From contig NZ_CP004393.1 of assembly GCF_000819565.1 (NCBI RefSeq), positions 599,001 to 663,000 on the forward strand: 64,000 nucleotides of DNA, written 5' to 3'. Source of the DNA: Celeribacter indicus. GTDB lineage: Bacteria > Pseudomonadota > Alphaproteobacteria > Rhodobacterales > Rhodobacteraceae. A program made the translations under genes and the position numbers. The notes under the pieces are model-generated. The model saw nothing but the letters and a program-made list of their open reading frames with translations. It did not search any database and was not told the DNA's origin. Within the stretch, counting starts at the first letter, position 1. Every line of letters begins with the position of its first letter. This document shows, in pieces, positions 17,734 to 26,962 of the stretch.

Positions 17734-19407
17734 TCAGCCGAGCAGACGGCGTGCGATGACCTGCGCCTGGATCTCCCCCGCGCCTTCGAAGATGTTGAGG
17801 ATGCGCGCGTCGCAGAGAATGCGGCTGATCTGGTATTCCAGGGCGAAACCGTTGCCCCCATGGATCTGGAGCGCATTGTCCGCCGCCGCCCAGGCGACAC
17901 GCGCGGCAAGCAGTTTCGCCATCCCCGCCTCGATATCGCAGCGATGGCCGTGGTCCTTTTCCCAGGCGGAGAAATAGGTGAGCTGCCGCGCCACCATGAT
18001 CTCGACCGCCATCATCGCGAGTTTGCCGGAGACGCGGGGAAAGTCGATGAGCGGCTTGCCGAACTGCCTGCGCTCTTCGGCATATTGCAGGCCGACCTCG
18101 AGCGCGTTCTGGGCGACGCCGATGGCACGGGCGGCGGTCTGGATCCGGGCGCTCTCGAAGGTCTGCATGAGCTGCTTGAACCCCTGTCCCTCCTCGCCGC
18201 CCAGAAGGTTCTCCGCCTTCACCTCGAACCCGTCGAAGGCGAGCTCGTATTCCTTCATCCCGCGATAGCCCAGCACCTCGATCTCCCCGCCGGTCATGCC
18301 GGCGGTCGGGAAGGGATTACCCTCCGTTCCGGGCGTCTTCTCCGCGAGGAACATCGACAGGCCGCGGTAATCCGTCGTCGCCGGGTCCGTGCGCGCGAGA
18401 AGCGTCATCACATTGGCGCGCGCCGCATGGGTGATCCAGGTCTTGTTGCCGGTGATCCTGTAGGTCTCGCCCTCCCGGACCGCACGGGTGCGCAGGCTGC
18501 CGAGATCGGAGCCCGTGTTGGGTTCGGTGAACACCGCGGTCGGCAGCACCTCGGCGGAGGAGATCTTCGGCAGCCATTCCGCCTTCTGCGCATCGGTGCC
18601 GCCCGAGAGGATCAGCTCGGCTGCGATCTCCGACCGTGTGCCGAGAGAGCCGACGCCGATATAGCCGCGCGACAATTCCTCCGAGACGACGACCATCGCC
18701 GCCTTGGGAAAGCCGAAGCCGCCGAATTCCTCCGGGATCGTCAGGCCGAAGACGCCCATGTCGGCAAGCTCCCCGATCACCGACATCGGGATCAGCTCGT
18801 CCCGCAGGTGCCAGTCATGCGCGAAGGGGGCGACCTTTTCATCGGCATAGCGCCGGAACTGGTCGCGCACCATCTCGAGCTCCTCGTCGAGGCCCGAGGC
18901 GCCGAAGGTCGCATGGCCCGTGTTGTCGCGCATCAGCGCCACGAGCCGCGTGCGCGCGGCGGCGCTGTTGCCGTCGAGCATGAGCCGGACGACCTCTTCC
19001 CTGGACGGGGGGACGAGGCCGAGCCCGAGATCGGAGAGGCGCACGATCTCGCCCTGGTTCATCGGGATCCCGCCGTAGATCTGGCTCAGATATTCCCCGA
19101 AGGCGATCTGGTGGAGGAGCTGTTCCATCTCGCCGAAGCGGCCCTCTCCGGTCAGGGTTTCGGCCCATTTCTGCATCTGGCGCAGCGCCTCGACATAGGT
19201 GGCGAGCCAGGCAAGCCCGTGCACGGCGGTCTGGTTCTCCTCGATCTTCCGGCCCGACACGCGATCCCCGTCCAGGCATTCGCCGCGCAACGCCCCCCGC
19301 GCCCGGTCGAGCAGGGCTTCGACAGGCGCGACCGCGGCGCCCGTCAGCGCGAGCAGATCGGGCAGGATCGGGTTCGTCACGGTCATCTCCTCATGATCAA
19401 GGGCCAT
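17734..19407 (-). CDS. mcd: (2S)-methylsuccinyl-CoA dehydrogenase
   Basis: 557-aa flavoprotein of the acyl-CoA dehydrogenase superfamily. Beyond the usual ~380-residue core it has an N-terminal extension of about 160 residues, which is characteristic of methylsuccinyl-CoA dehydrogenase. Core motifs: FTEPNTGSDLGSLRTRA (FAD/substrate), NKTWITHAARA, ERRQFGKPLIDFPRV, and NALQIHGGNGFALEYQISR near the C-terminus. The enzyme makes mesaconyl-CoA in the ethylmalonyl-CoA pathway and passes electrons to ETF, whose genes lie at 29.9-31.6 kb. In Rhodobacter sphaeroides, mcd is next to pckA, as I recall; here a permease gene intervenes. AAGGAG precedes the ATG at 19407. Confidence 0.85.
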   Translation of the reverse strand: MALDHEEMTVTNPILPDLLALTGAAVAPVEALLDRARGALRGECLDGDRVSGRKIEENQTAVHGLAWLATYVEALRQMQKWAETLTGEGRFGEMEQLLHQIAFGEYLSQIYGGIPMNQGEIVRLSDLGLGLVPPSREEVVRLMLDGNSAAARTRLVALMRDNTGHATFGASGLDEELEMVRDQFRRYADEKVAPFAHDWHLRDELIPMSVIGELADMGVFGLTIPEEFGGFGFPKAAMVVVSEELSRGYIGVGSLGTRSEIAAELILSGGTDAQKAEWLPKISSAEVLPTAVFTEPNTGSDLGSLRTRAVREGETYRITGNKTWITHAARANVMTLLARTDPATTDYRGLSMFLAEKTPGTEGNPFPTAGMTGGEIEVLGYRGMKEYELAFDGFEVKAENLLGGEEGQGFKQLMQTFESARIQTAARAIGVAQNALEVGLQYAEERRQFGKPLIDFPRVSGKLAMMAVEIMVARQLTYFSAWEKDHGHRCDIEAGMAKLLAARVAWAAADNALQIHGGNGFALEYQISRILCDARILNIFEGAGEIQAQVIARRLLG

Positions 19408-19436
19408 GGGCTCTCTCCTTCGGCATCTCTTGGGCC

Positions 19437-19465
19437 TGTCTAGCGCCTTTGCAGTCGCAGCGCAA
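19437..19465 (-). promoter_or_regulatory. Predicted mcd promoter
   Basis: Minus-strand TTGCGC (19460-19465), 17-bp spacer, TAGACA (19437-19442), 30 nt upstream of the mcd ATG. On the opposite strand a TATAAT at 19477-19482 could serve the divergent permease gene, but lacks a good -35. Confidence 0.4.
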
Positions 19466-19597
19466 TATTATTCTGATATAATCAGCTCATGGGAATTAAA
19501 GTGTCGCAACGGCTTTTGCGCCACAGGCGGTGTCGAACCCGTCGCAGCGCCCGTGCTTTGCGCTGGCCAAGCCCCGGCGAAGCGCCTAACTGGAGGC

Positions 19598-20368
19598 ATG
19601 TTCGATACCCTTCTGTCCCTCCTCACCCCGTCGCAGATCGTCTTTGCCTTCGCCGTCACCCTCGTCGCCGGCTTCGTCAAGGGCGCCACCGGCTTTGCGA
19701 TGCCGATGATCATGATCTCCGGCCTCGGATCCATCCTCGCCCCGGAAACCGCGCTTGCGGGGATCATCGTTTCCACCGTGCTTCTGAACCTCTGGCAGTC
19801 TCTGCGCGGCGGGGTGGCGGAGGCAATCGCGGCGGCCCGGCTCTACCGGCTCTATATCGTTGCGCTGCTGGTGTTCATCGTGCTCTCCGCGCAGCTCGTC
19901 GTCGTGCTGCCGCAGTCGGTGGTCTTCCTCTCGCTCGGTCTGATCATCGTCGGCCTCGCCGCCTATCTCCTGATCGGGCGCGCGCTGCGCATCTCCGAGG
20001 GGCATCGCAGCTTCTATGATCTCGGTCTCGGTGCCCTCTCCGGGCTGATCGGCGGCATCTCCGGCATCTGGGGGCCGCTGACCATTGCCTATCTCACCGC
20101 GGCGGACACGCCGAAAAAGCAGCAGATCAAGATCACCGGCGTCATCTTCGGCACCGGATCGCTGACGCTGCTGTTCGCGCATCTGCGCTCCGGCGTGCTG
20201 AATCCGCAGACCCTGACGCTTTCAGGAACGCTGTTCCTGCCGGCGCTGGTCGGGATGGCGCTGGGACAGCGCGTCCAGGACCGTCTCGACCAGCAGAAAT
20301 TCAAACGCGCGACGCTCATCGTGCTGCTTCTTGCAGGCGCGAACCTGATCCGCCGCGGGCTGGTCTGA
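19598..20368 (+). CDS. TauE/SafE-family sulfite/organic-anion exporter
   Basis: 256-aa inner-membrane protein with about eight hydrophobic helices. The pair of repeat motifs of the family is present: FVKGATGFAMPMIM in the first half and LIGGISGIWGPLTIAYL in the second. Family members export sulfite, sulfoacetate or other anions; the substrate is unknown here. ATG at 19598 is the only reasonable start; GGAGG is immediately before it, closer than usual. Located between mcd and pckA and convergent with pckA. Confidence 0.85.
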   Translation: MFDTLLSLLTPSQIVFAFAVTLVAGFVKGATGFAMPMIMISGLGSILAPETALAGIIVSTVLLNLWQSLRGGVAEAIAAARLYRLYIVALLVFIVLSAQLVVVLPQSVVFLSLGLIIVGLAAYLLIGRALRISEGHRSFYDLGLGALSGLIGGISGIWGPLTIAYLTAADTPKKQQIKITGVIFGTGSLTLLFAHLRSGVLNPQTLTLSGTLFLPALVGMALGQRVQDRLDQQKFKRATLIVLLLAGANLIRRGLV

Positions 20369-20403
20369 ACCGCCCGCTCCGTCCGGCGGTCCGGCAAAGG
20401 AAA

Positions 20404-20428
20404 ACGCCCCGGCACGGGGCCGGGGCGT
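20404..20428 (-). terminator. Intrinsic terminator for pckA (possibly bidirectional)
   Basis: A 10-bp perfect stem, ACGCCCCGGC (20404-20413) with GCCGGGGCGT (20419-20428), 5-nt loop. On the minus strand it is followed by TTTTCC, making it the pckA terminator; on the plus strand the CTGTCTGCCTTT tail is weaker and may serve the permease gene. Confidence 0.8.
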
Positions 20429-20453
20429 CTGTCTGCCTTTCGGGTGGGGCGGA

Positions 20454-22052
20454 TCAGCCGATCGCGGCGGCTTTCACGTCCTCGTCGATATAGGGCAGGT
20501 ATTGCTCGAAATTGTCGGCGAACATCTTCACCAGCTTCTCGGCCTGCGCATCGAAGGCTTCCTTGTCGGCCCAAGTGCGGCGCGGGTCGAGCAGCAGGTC
20601 GGCCACGCCCGGAACGGAGACCGGAACCTCGAAGCCGAAATGCTCGTCCTTGCGGAACTCGACATTGGCGAGCGACCCGTCGAGCGCGGCGTGCAGCAGC
20701 GTGCGCGTCGCCTTGATCGGCATCCGCGAGCCGGTGCCGAAGGCGCCGCCGGTCCAGCCGGTGTTCACGAGCCAGCAGGTCGCGCCGTGCTTGGCGATCT
20801 TGTCGCGCAGCAGGTTGCCATAGGCCTCCGGACGGCGCGGCATGAAGGGCGCGCCGAAACAGGTGGAGAAGGTCGGAATCGGCTCGGTCACACCCACTTC
20901 GGTGCCCGGCGTCTTGGACGTGAAGCCGGAAAGGAAGTGATACATCGCCTGCGCCGGGGTGAGCCGCGCGATCGGCGGCAGGACGCCATAGGCGTCGCAG
21001 GTCAGCAGGATGATATTTTTCGGATGCCCGCCGAGCGCGGTGTCGGAGGCGTTCGAGATATAGTGCAGCGGATAGGCGCAGCGCATGTTGTCGGTGATCG
21101 AGTTGTCCTCGAAATCGAGCTCCTTGGTATGCGCGTCATAAACCATGTTCTCGATCACGGTGCCGAATTTCGACGTGGTCGCGTAGATCTCCGGCTCGGC
21201 CTCGGCCGAGAGGTTGATCGTCTTCGCGTAGCAGCCGCCCTCGAAGTTGAACGTGCCGCGTTCCGACCAGCCGTGCTCGTCGTCGCCGATCAGCACGCGC
21301 GAGGGATCGGCGGAAAGCGTCGTCTTGCCGGTGCCCGACAGGCCGAAGAAGATCGCCGTGTCGACCGGGTTGTTCGGCGCGTGGTTGGCGGAACAGTGCA
21401 TTGCCATGATGCCCTTGCCCGGAAGGATGTAGTTCAGCAGCGTGAACACGCCCTTCTTGTTTTCGCCGGCATATTGCGTGCCGCCGATCAGGATCAGCTT
21501 TTTCGTGAAGTTGAGCGCGATCACCGTGCCCGAGCGGCAGCCGTGCTTCTCCGGGTCGGCGGTGAAGGTCGGGCAGTTGATGATCGTGTAATCGGCGGTG
21601 AAATCGTCGAGCTCCCTGAGCTCGGGACGGCGCAGCATCGTGCGGATGAACAGCCCGTGCCAGGCGAGTTCGGTGACGACGCGCACGTCGAGACGATGCG
21701 CCGGGTCCGCACCACCATAGAGATCCTCGACGAAATAGTCCTTGCCCTTCATGTGCTCGAGCATGTCGGCATAGAGCACATCGAACTTCGCAGGATCCAT
21801 CGGCTTGTTGTTTTCCCACCAGATCGTGTCTTCGACCTCCGGGGTTCGTACCACGAACTTGTCCTTTGGCGACCGCCCGGTGTGTTCCCCAGTCGTCACC
21901 ATCAGCGAGCCGCCCTTGCCGAGCGTGCCTTCGCCCCGCTTGAGCGCCTCTTCGATCAATGCCGGTTCGAGAAGGTTGTAGTAGACATTGCCAAGCCCGG
22001 TGATGCCTTGATCGTCCAATGTGAAAGCCGGGTTCACGCGTCCGGTTGTCAT
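20454..22052 (-). CDS. pckA: Phosphoenolpyruvate carboxykinase (ATP)
   Basis: 532 aa. Converts oxaloacetate and ATP to PEP, the first step of gluconeogenesis. Seen: [16 protein letters not shown] near residue 55, [12 protein letters not shown] (Walker A, kinase-1a), GDDEHGW (kinase-2), and the [11 protein letters not shown] active-site segment. Length is typical of the ATP-dependent enzyme. Start at 22050-22052 is followed by family sequence ([17 protein letters not shown]). It is preceded by a predicted promoter at 22146-22173 and LacI-type operator-like sequence, and ended by a strong hairpin. Confidence 0.97.
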   Translation of the reverse strand: MTTGRVNPAFTLDDQGITGLGNVYYNLLEPALIEEALKRGEGTLGKGGSLMVTTGEHTGRSPKDKFVVRTPEVEDTIWWENNKPMDPAKFDVLYADMLEHMKGKDYFVEDLYGGADPAHRLDVRVVTELAWHGLFIRTMLRRPELRELDDFTADYTIINCPTFTADPEKHGCRSGTVIALNFTKKLILIGGTQYAGENKKGVFTLLNYILPGKGIMAMHCSANHAPNNPVDTAIFFGLSGTGKTTLSADPSRVLIGDDEHGWSERGTFNFEGGCYAKTINLSAEAEPEIYATTSKFGTVIENMVYDAHTKELDFEDNSITDNMRCAYPLHYISNASDTALGGHPKNIILLTCDAYGVLPPIARLTPAQAMYHFLSGFTSKTPGTEVGVTEPIPTFSTCFGAPFMPRRPEAYGNLLRDKIAKHGATCWLVNTGWTGGAFGTGSRMPIKATRTLLHAALDGSLANVEFRKDEHFGFEVPVSVPGVADLLLDPRRTWADKEAFDAQAEKLVKMFADNFEQYLPYIDEDVKAAAIG

Positions 22053-22145
22053 GAGTTCAACTCCCCGCCTCGTCGGCGTTTTGAATAGGTCAGTCTCGCG
22101 AAAGGGCCATTCGCGGCCGGGCGATCCCTGACACCCGACCGGGTT

Positions 22146-22173
22146 GCTATATCACGCGAGCCGCTCGCGTAAA
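22146..22173 (-). promoter_or_regulatory. Predicted pckA promoter overlapping a palindrome
   Basis: On the minus strand TTTACG (22168-22173), 16-bp spacer, TATAGC (22146-22151); start would be near 22139, giving a leader of about 87 nt. The spacer is occupied by a 17-bp inverted repeat, ACGCGAG-CCG-CTCGCGT (22154-22170). Further dyads in the leader are ACCCG-AC-CGGGT (22133-22144) and CGCGAA/TTCGCG (22097-22115). Confidence 0.45.
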
Positions 22174-22189
22174 CAGCAAGGAAATCAGT

Positions 22190-22220
22190 TGGTAGCGCAA
22201 CCATGCCGCAGGTAGCGCAA
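22190..22220. promoter_or_regulatory. Tandem operator-like repeats between pckA and chvI
   Basis: GGTAGCGCAA occurs at 22191-22200 and again at 22211-22220, exactly 20 bp apart. The first copy sits in TGGTAGCGCAACCA (22190-22203), palindromic at 12 of 14 positions and centred on the GC step at 22196/22197, the layout of a LacI-family operator; the second copy keeps the left half best. The pair lies just upstream of the predicted pckA -35. The 379 bp between pckA and chvI hold no other gene that I can support. The regulator is unknown; CceR, a LacI-type regulator of central carbon genes in Rhodobacter, is a candidate by recollection only. Confidence 0.45.
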
Positions 22221-22431
22221 ACAGGCGAAAACCCGTCTACCGAAAGCTGACCGTTTGGACAGGGAACGGCGGGAGGTGAGGCAATTTAGCCATTCCTTGA
22301 AATTTTCCGATTTGGATGATCCGGTCCGGGGCCGTGATTCGCGGTTTCGCTTGATCTGGAGAGGTGAAAACCGGATGATGCCGCAAAAAACAGATTTTCA
22401 TAGAGCAATAGAGCAGTTGAAGGAACGGAAA

Positions 22432-23133
22432 ATGTCTCGCATCGCGCTGGTAGATGACGATCGGAATATTCTTACTTCCGTCTCCATGACCCTTGAGGCA
22501 GAGGGATTTGAGGTGGAGACCTACAATGACGGCCAATCGGCGCTGGACGCGTTCAGCAAGCGCCTCCCCGACATGGCGGTCTTCGACATCAAGATGCCGC
22601 GCATGGACGGCATGGACCTGCTTCAGCGCGTCCGCCAGAAGACGAACATGCCCGTGATCTTCCTGACCTCCAAGGACGACGAGATCGACGAGGTGCTGGG
22701 GCTGCGGATGGGGGCCGATGACTATGTGAAGAAGCCGTTTTCGCAACGCCTCCTCGTCGAACGGATCCGCGCGCTCCTGCGCCGCCAGGAGGCGATGGCG
22801 GGGGCGGAGACCGGCGAGGCCGAGGAGACGAAGGTCATGGTGCGCGGCGGGCTGGAGATGGATCCGCTGCGCCACGCCGTGACCTGGAAGGGCAGGGACG
22901 TGACGCTCACCGTCACCGAATTCCTCCTGCTCCAGGCGCTCGCGCAGCGTCCGGGCTTCGTCAAGTCGCGCGATCAGCTCATGGACGTGGCCTATGACGA
23001 CCAGGTCTATGTCGACGACCGGACGATCGACAGCCATATCAAGCGCCTGCGCAAGAAGATGCGCAGCGTCGATCCCGATTTCGCGGCGATCGAGACGCTC
23101 TATGGCATCGGGTACAGGTATAACGAGGAGTAA
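22432..23133 (+). CDS. chvI: Response regulator ChvI
   Basis: 233-aa OmpR-family regulator. Receiver domain with acidic pocket D8-D9-D10 in [10 protein letters not shown], phospho-acceptor D52 in [12 protein letters not shown], conserved Lys in [12 protein letters not shown]-binding winged helix at about 130-230 ending LYGIGYRY. Together with ChvG it controls envelope, acid and metabolic responses in alphaproteobacteria. The ATG at 22432 has AAGGAACGG 4 nt before it; an open frame upstream does not look like the family. One-base overlap with chvG (TAATG). Confidence 0.93.
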   Translation: MSRIALVDDDRNILTSVSMTLEAEGFEVETYNDGQSALDAFSKRLPDMAVFDIKMPRMDGMDLLQRVRQKTNMPVIFLTSKDDEIDEVLGLRMGADDYVKKPFSQRLLVERIRALLRRQEAMAGAETGEAEETKVMVRGGLEMDPLRHAVTWKGRDVTLTVTEFLLLQALAQRPGFVKSRDQLMDVAYDDQVYVDDRTIDSHIKRLRKKMRSVDPDFAAIETLYGIGYRYNEE

Positions 23134-24863
23134 TGGTCTTTTCCCCCCGCATGGACAGGCCGGCGAAACGCAGGCGCGAGAACGCGGATGTCGTGCTCGG
23201 CGATGACTGGATCGCGCCGCGCACCTCCGACGCCGACCTGCGCGCGCGGCGCGAGGGGCGCCGCTTCATCGCGATCAACCGCTCCCCGCTGGCGCAGAAG
23301 ATCGTCACCTTCAACCTCGTCGCCATCATCCTGATGGTCGCGGGCATCCTCTACCTCAACCCCTTCCGCGACAGCCTCGTGACCCAGCGCGAGATGGCGA
23401 TGGTGACGGAGGCCGCGCTGATTGCCGACATGATCGAGGTCTACGCCGGCGAGGACGGTGTGCCCGGCGGCATGGCCAGCGCGGAGGGAGCCCGCAGGAT
23501 CGCGGAGGTGATCGCCATCCCCTTGCGCGAGCATGTCTACGTCTATGACCGCGAGGGCGCGCTCATCGCCTCGACAGAGGGCCTCCCGCGCGTGCGGCCG
23601 ACCAATGTCGCCGGCCTTCAGGACGAACGGCGGACGACCGTCATCTCCGATTTCCTCAACAATATCTGGTCCGCGATCACCCCCGCGCGGTCCGCGGAGA
23701 ACGCCGTGATCGCCGAGGACGCGGCGCGCGTCGCCCCGCTCGTTGCACGGACGCTCGGAAACGAGATCAATGTCGACACCAGCGTCGACGCCCATGGCCT
23801 GACGGTCTTCACCGTGGCCGCGCCGATCACGCGCGAGGTGGACGGCCGGGTGGAGACGCTCGGCGTCGTCGGCCTCGTCTCCGGCGAGGGGGAGATCGAC
23901 GAACTCGTCCGGGTGGAGCGCGAACAGATCCTCCAGGTCTTCGTCATCGCCTTCCTCGTCTCCATCGGGCTGAGCCTCGTGCTCGCCTCCACCATCGCCA
24001 ATCCGCTCGCCGATCTCGCCGCCGCCGCCGAAATCGGCCGGGACAAGAACAGCCGCAAACTCGCTCCGGGGCGCGTGCGCATCCCCGATCTCTCCGGCCG
24101 CCCCGACGAGATCGGCCGGCTCTCCTCCGCGCTGCGCGGCATGGTCTCCGCGCTCTACGACCGGATCGACGCGAACGAACAGTTCGCCGCCGACGTCGCC
24201 CACGAGATCAAGAACCCCCTCGCCTCCCTGCGCTCCGCCGTCGGGTCGCTGCGGATGATCCGGAAGGAGGAGCATCGCGAGAAGCTGCTCGACGTGATCG
24301 AGCACGACGTGCGCCGCCTCGACCGGCTGGTCTCCGACATCTCCAACGCCTCCCGGCTCGACAGCGAGCTCGTGAAGGAGGACGAGGAGGAATTCGACCT
24401 GCTGACCATGCTCGGCAACCTCATCGACTACCTGTCGCAGGAGGCGCAGCGCAATGGGGTCGAATTCATCTCCGACCTGCCCGACACGCCGATCGTCATC
24501 TCGGGGCTCGAGGCGCGGCTCGCCCAGGTCTTCGTCAACCTCATCACCAACGCGATCTCCTTCTGCGAGGAGGGCGACGCGATCCGCGTCTGGGTGCGCA
24601 AGCGCGACAGCCGGGTGCTCGTGGTGGTGGAGGACACCGGCCCCGGTATCCCCGACCAGGCCCTCTCGAAGATCTTCAGGCGCTTCTACTCCGAACGTCC
24701 CGCCGGGCAGTTCGGCAACAACTCCGGCCTCGGTCTCGCGATTTCCAAGCAGATCGTGGAAGCGCACGGCGGCGTCATCTGGGCGGAGAACATCCGCCCG
24801 ACGGATGCCGACATCACCTCCGAACCTCTCGGCGCGCGCTTCGTCGTCGGCCTGCCGGTCTGA
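23133..24863 (+). CDS. chvG: Sensor histidine kinase ChvG
   Basis: 576 aa. Inner-membrane kinase partner of ChvI. After a cytosolic N-terminus of about 45 residues there is TM1 (KIVTFNLVAIILMVAGILYL), a periplasmic domain of roughly 200 residues, TM2 (QVFVIAFLVSIGLSLVLAST), HAMP, then the kinase: H-box FAADVAHEIKNPLASLRSAV with H357, N box NLITNAISFC, G1 VEDTGPGIP, and G2 GLGLAISKQIVEAHGG. Long periplasmic loop and position before hprK are typical of ChvG/ExoS. Confidence 0.93.
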   Translation: MVFSPRMDRPAKRRRENADVVLGDDWIAPRTSDADLRARREGRRFIAINRSPLAQKIVTFNLVAIILMVAGILYLNPFRDSLVTQREMAMVTEAALIADMIEVYAGEDGVPGGMASAEGARRIAEVIAIPLREHVYVYDREGALIASTEGLPRVRPTNVAGLQDERRTTVISDFLNNIWSAITPARSAENAVIAEDAARVAPLVARTLGNEINVDTSVDAHGLTVFTVAAPITREVDGRVETLGVVGLVSGEGEIDELVRVEREQILQVFVIAFLVSIGLSLVLASTIANPLADLAAAAEIGRDKNSRKLAPGRVRIPDLSGRPDEIGRLSSALRGMVSALYDRIDANEQFAADVAHEIKNPLASLRSAVGSLRMIRKEEHREKLLDVIEHDVRRLDRLVSDISNASRLDSELVKEDEEEFDLLTMLGNLIDYLSQEAQRNGVEFISDLPDTPIVISGLEARLAQVFVNLITNAISFCEEGDAIRVWVRKRDSRVLVVVEDTGPGIPDQALSKIFRRFYSERPAGQFGNNSGLGLAISKQIVEAHGGVIWAENIRPTDADITSEPLGARFVVGLPV

Positions 24864-24866
24864 CCC

Positions 24867-25334
24867 GTGGCGCGGGATCCCGGAGCCTCGGGCGACAGGG
24901 AGGCGCCGCCGCCGGTCAATCTCCACGCGAGTTGCGTGGCGCTCGACGCGACGCGGGCTCTGCTGATCATGGGGCCGTCGGGCTCGGGCAAGTCCTCGCT
25001 CGCGCTCGCGCTGATGGCGCTCGGCGCTCGGCTCGTCTCTGACGACCGCACGCTCCTGCGCCGCGACGCGGAGGGGCAGGCGCTCATGGCCAGCGCGCCC
25101 GAGGCGATCGCCGGACTGATCGAGGCGCGCGGCCTCGGCCTGCTCGCCGCCGATCCGCTGCCGGAGGCGCGGCTGTGCGGGCTGGTCGACCTCGCCGCGA
25201 CCGAGGCCGAGCGGTTGCCAGAGCCGCGCGAACATGTCCTGATCGGAGTTCCGATTCCCCTCATCCGCCGGGTCGACGGACCGCATTTCGCCCCGGCGCT
25301 CATCCAATGGCTCAAGGGAGGCCGCCGCGCGTGA
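24867..25334 (+). CDS. hprK: HPr kinase/phosphorylase, short C-terminal-only form
   Basis: 155 aa, half the size of the Gram-positive enzyme because the N-terminal domain is absent; this short form is normal in alphaproteobacteria. Walker A is [16 protein letters not shown] near residue 36, followed by [11 protein letters not shown]. Expected to phosphorylate a Ser on HPr (candidate S48 of the HPr encoded at 26686). GTG start 3 nt after chvG. Overlaps rapZ by 4 bp. Part of the conserved chvI-chvG-hprK-rapZ-EIIA-HPr regulatory operon. Confidence 0.88.
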   Translation: MARDPGASGDREAPPPVNLHASCVALDATRALLIMGPSGSGKSSLALALMALGARLVSDDRTLLRRDAEGQALMASAPEAIAGLIEARGLGLLAADPLPEARLCGLVDLAATEAERLPEPREHVLIGVPIPLIRRVDGPHFAPALIQWLKGGRRA

Positions 25335-26239
25335 CCGACGAGACCGGGCAGACGGCATTGACGCAACCGGGGGTCCGGCGCCGGATCGTCCTCGTGACCG
25401 GGCCGTCGGGCGCGGGGCGTTCGACCGCGATCAACGCGCTCGAGGATCTGGGCTACGAGGTGATCGACAACCTGCCGATGTCGATCCTGCCGAAGCTGCT
25501 GGACGCGCGCGACCTCGCGCGGCCGATGGCGCTGGGCCTCGATGTGCGCAACCGCGACTTTTCGGTCGCCGGGCTGATCGAGGTGATCGACGAACTGACG
25601 CGCGATCCGGCGCTCGAGGCGGAGGTGCTCTATCTCGATGCCGAAGCCGATGTCCTGATCCGCCGTTATTCGGAAACGCGCCGCCGCCATCCGCTCGCCC
25701 CGGCGGAGACCGCCCAGGACGGCGTGGCGCGGGAAAAGGACCTGCTCGTCCCGATCCGGTCGCGCGCCGATATTCTGATCGACACTTCGGAAATGACGCC
25801 GCACCAGTTGCGCGACGAGATCGAGCGCTGGTTCGCGGAGGGCAGCGCCGCCGACATGGCCGTCACCGTCCAGAGCTTTTCCTACAAGCGCGGGATGCCG
25901 CGCGGGGTCGACATGGTCTTCGACGTGCGCTTCCTCGCGAACCCCTACTGGGAACCGGCCCTGCGCGGGTTCGACGGCCGCGACGAGGAGGTCAGGGCCC
26001 ATGTGGAGGCCGACCCGCGATATGCGGCCTTCTTCGGGAAGGTGCTGGAACTGACGCTCCTGCTGCTGCCCGCCTACAGGGAAGAGGGAAAGAAGCACCT
26101 CTCCATCGCCTTCGGCTGCACGGGAGGGCAACACAGATCGGTGACGCTGGCCGAAAATCTGGCCAAAGCCCTTGCGGAACATGATTGGCAAGTGTCAATA
26201 AGGCACAGGGAACTTGAACGCCGCCGGGGCGGCACGTGA
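25331..26239 (+). CDS. rapZ: RNase adapter / nucleotide-binding protein RapZ
   Basis: 302 aa. N-terminal P-loop [28 protein letters not shown] with Walker [10 protein letters not shown], and a C-terminal domain with [26 protein letters not shown] and [15 protein letters not shown]. In E. coli, RapZ binds GlmZ RNA and adjusts glucosamine-6-phosphate synthesis; the alphaproteobacterial role is less clear. GTG start overlaps hprK, and its stop overlaps the next GTG, so four genes are tightly coupled. Confidence 0.93.
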   Translation: MTDETGQTALTQPGVRRRIVLVTGPSGAGRSTAINALEDLGYEVIDNLPMSILPKLLDARDLARPMALGLDVRNRDFSVAGLIEVIDELTRDPALEAEVLYLDAEADVLIRRYSETRRRHPLAPAETAQDGVAREKDLLVPIRSRADILIDTSEMTPHQLRDEIERWFAEGSAADMAVTVQSFSYKRGMPRGVDMVFDVRFLANPYWEPALRGFDGRDEEVRAHVEADPRYAAFFGKVLELTLLLLPAYREEGKKHLSIAFGCTGGQHRSVTLAENLAKALAEHDWQVSIRHRELERRRGGT

Positions 26240-26646
26240 TCGGGGAAACTCGCGTGATCGGAATCGTCATCGTCGCGCATGGGGGACTGGCCAAGGAATA
26301 CCTGGCGGCGGTCGAACATGTCGTGGGCAAGCAGTCGGGGATCGAGGCGATCGCGATCGAGCCGGATCACGACCGCTCTGCCAAGCAGCGGGAAATCTGC
26401 ACGGCGGCCGACGATGTCGACAGTGGCGACGGTGTCGTGGTGGTGACGGACATGTTCGGCGGCAGCCCCTCGAACCTGTCGCTCATGGCCTGTCACCGCG
26501 ACAACCGCCGCATCATCTACGGCGCGAACCTGCCGATGCTCATCAAGCTCGCGAAGTCGCGTCACAAGACGGTGAACGAGGCCGTGGTCAACGCGCTCGA
26601 CGCCGGCCGCAAATATATAGACAGCTTTGACGTGCAGGGCCGCTAG
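26236..26646 (+). CDS. PTS EIIA component, mannose type (regulatory)
   Basis: 136 aa. EIIA-Man fold with phospho-acceptor H15 in [14 protein letters not shown] and the downstream [15 protein letters not shown] block. No sugar-specific EIIB/EIIC gene accompanies it, so it most likely belongs to a regulatory phosphorelay rather than a transporter. GTG start overlaps rapZ. HPr follows after 39 bp. Confidence 0.9.
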   Translation: MIGETRVIGIVIVAHGGLAKEYLAAVEHVVGKQSGIEAIAIEPDHDRSAKQREICTAADDVDSGDGVVVVTDMFGGSPSNLSLMACHRDNRRIIYGANLPMLIKLAKSRHKTVNEAVVNALDAGRKYIDSFDVQGR

Positions 26647-26685
26647 GCGGCGGAACGACAAGAAGAACGACAGGCAGGAACGGGC

Positions 26686-26961
26686 ATGGCATCGGTGACG
26701 CGCACCCATGAAATCGTCAACGTGAAGGGGCTGCACGCCCGCGCCTCCGCGAAATTCGTCGAAACCGTCGAGGAATACGATGCCCGCGCCGAGGTTTCCA
26801 GGGACGGGATGAGCACCGCCGGCGACAGCATCATGGGGCTTTTGATGTTGGCAGCGTCCAAGGGAAGTCTTATTGACGTCACCACCGACGGGCCCGACGC
26901 CGAAGCTCTGGCGGACGCGCTCGAGGCCCTGATCAAGGACAGATTTGGCGAGGATATGTAA
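26686..26961 (+). CDS. ptsH: Phosphocarrier protein HPr
   Basis: 91 aa. H17 in NVKGLHARASAKFVE is the EI-dependent phosphorylation site; S48 in AGDSIMGLLMLAAS is the probable target of HprK. Size is normal for HPr. It completes the EIIA-HPr pair; EI is not in this window. Possible names are ptsH or ptsO/NPr; sequence alone does not decide. Confidence 0.93.
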   Translation: MASVTRTHEIVNVKGLHARASAKFVETVEEYDARAEVSRDGMSTAGDSIMGLLMLAASKGSLIDVTTDGPDAEALADALEALIKDRFGEDM

Positions 26962-26962
26962 C

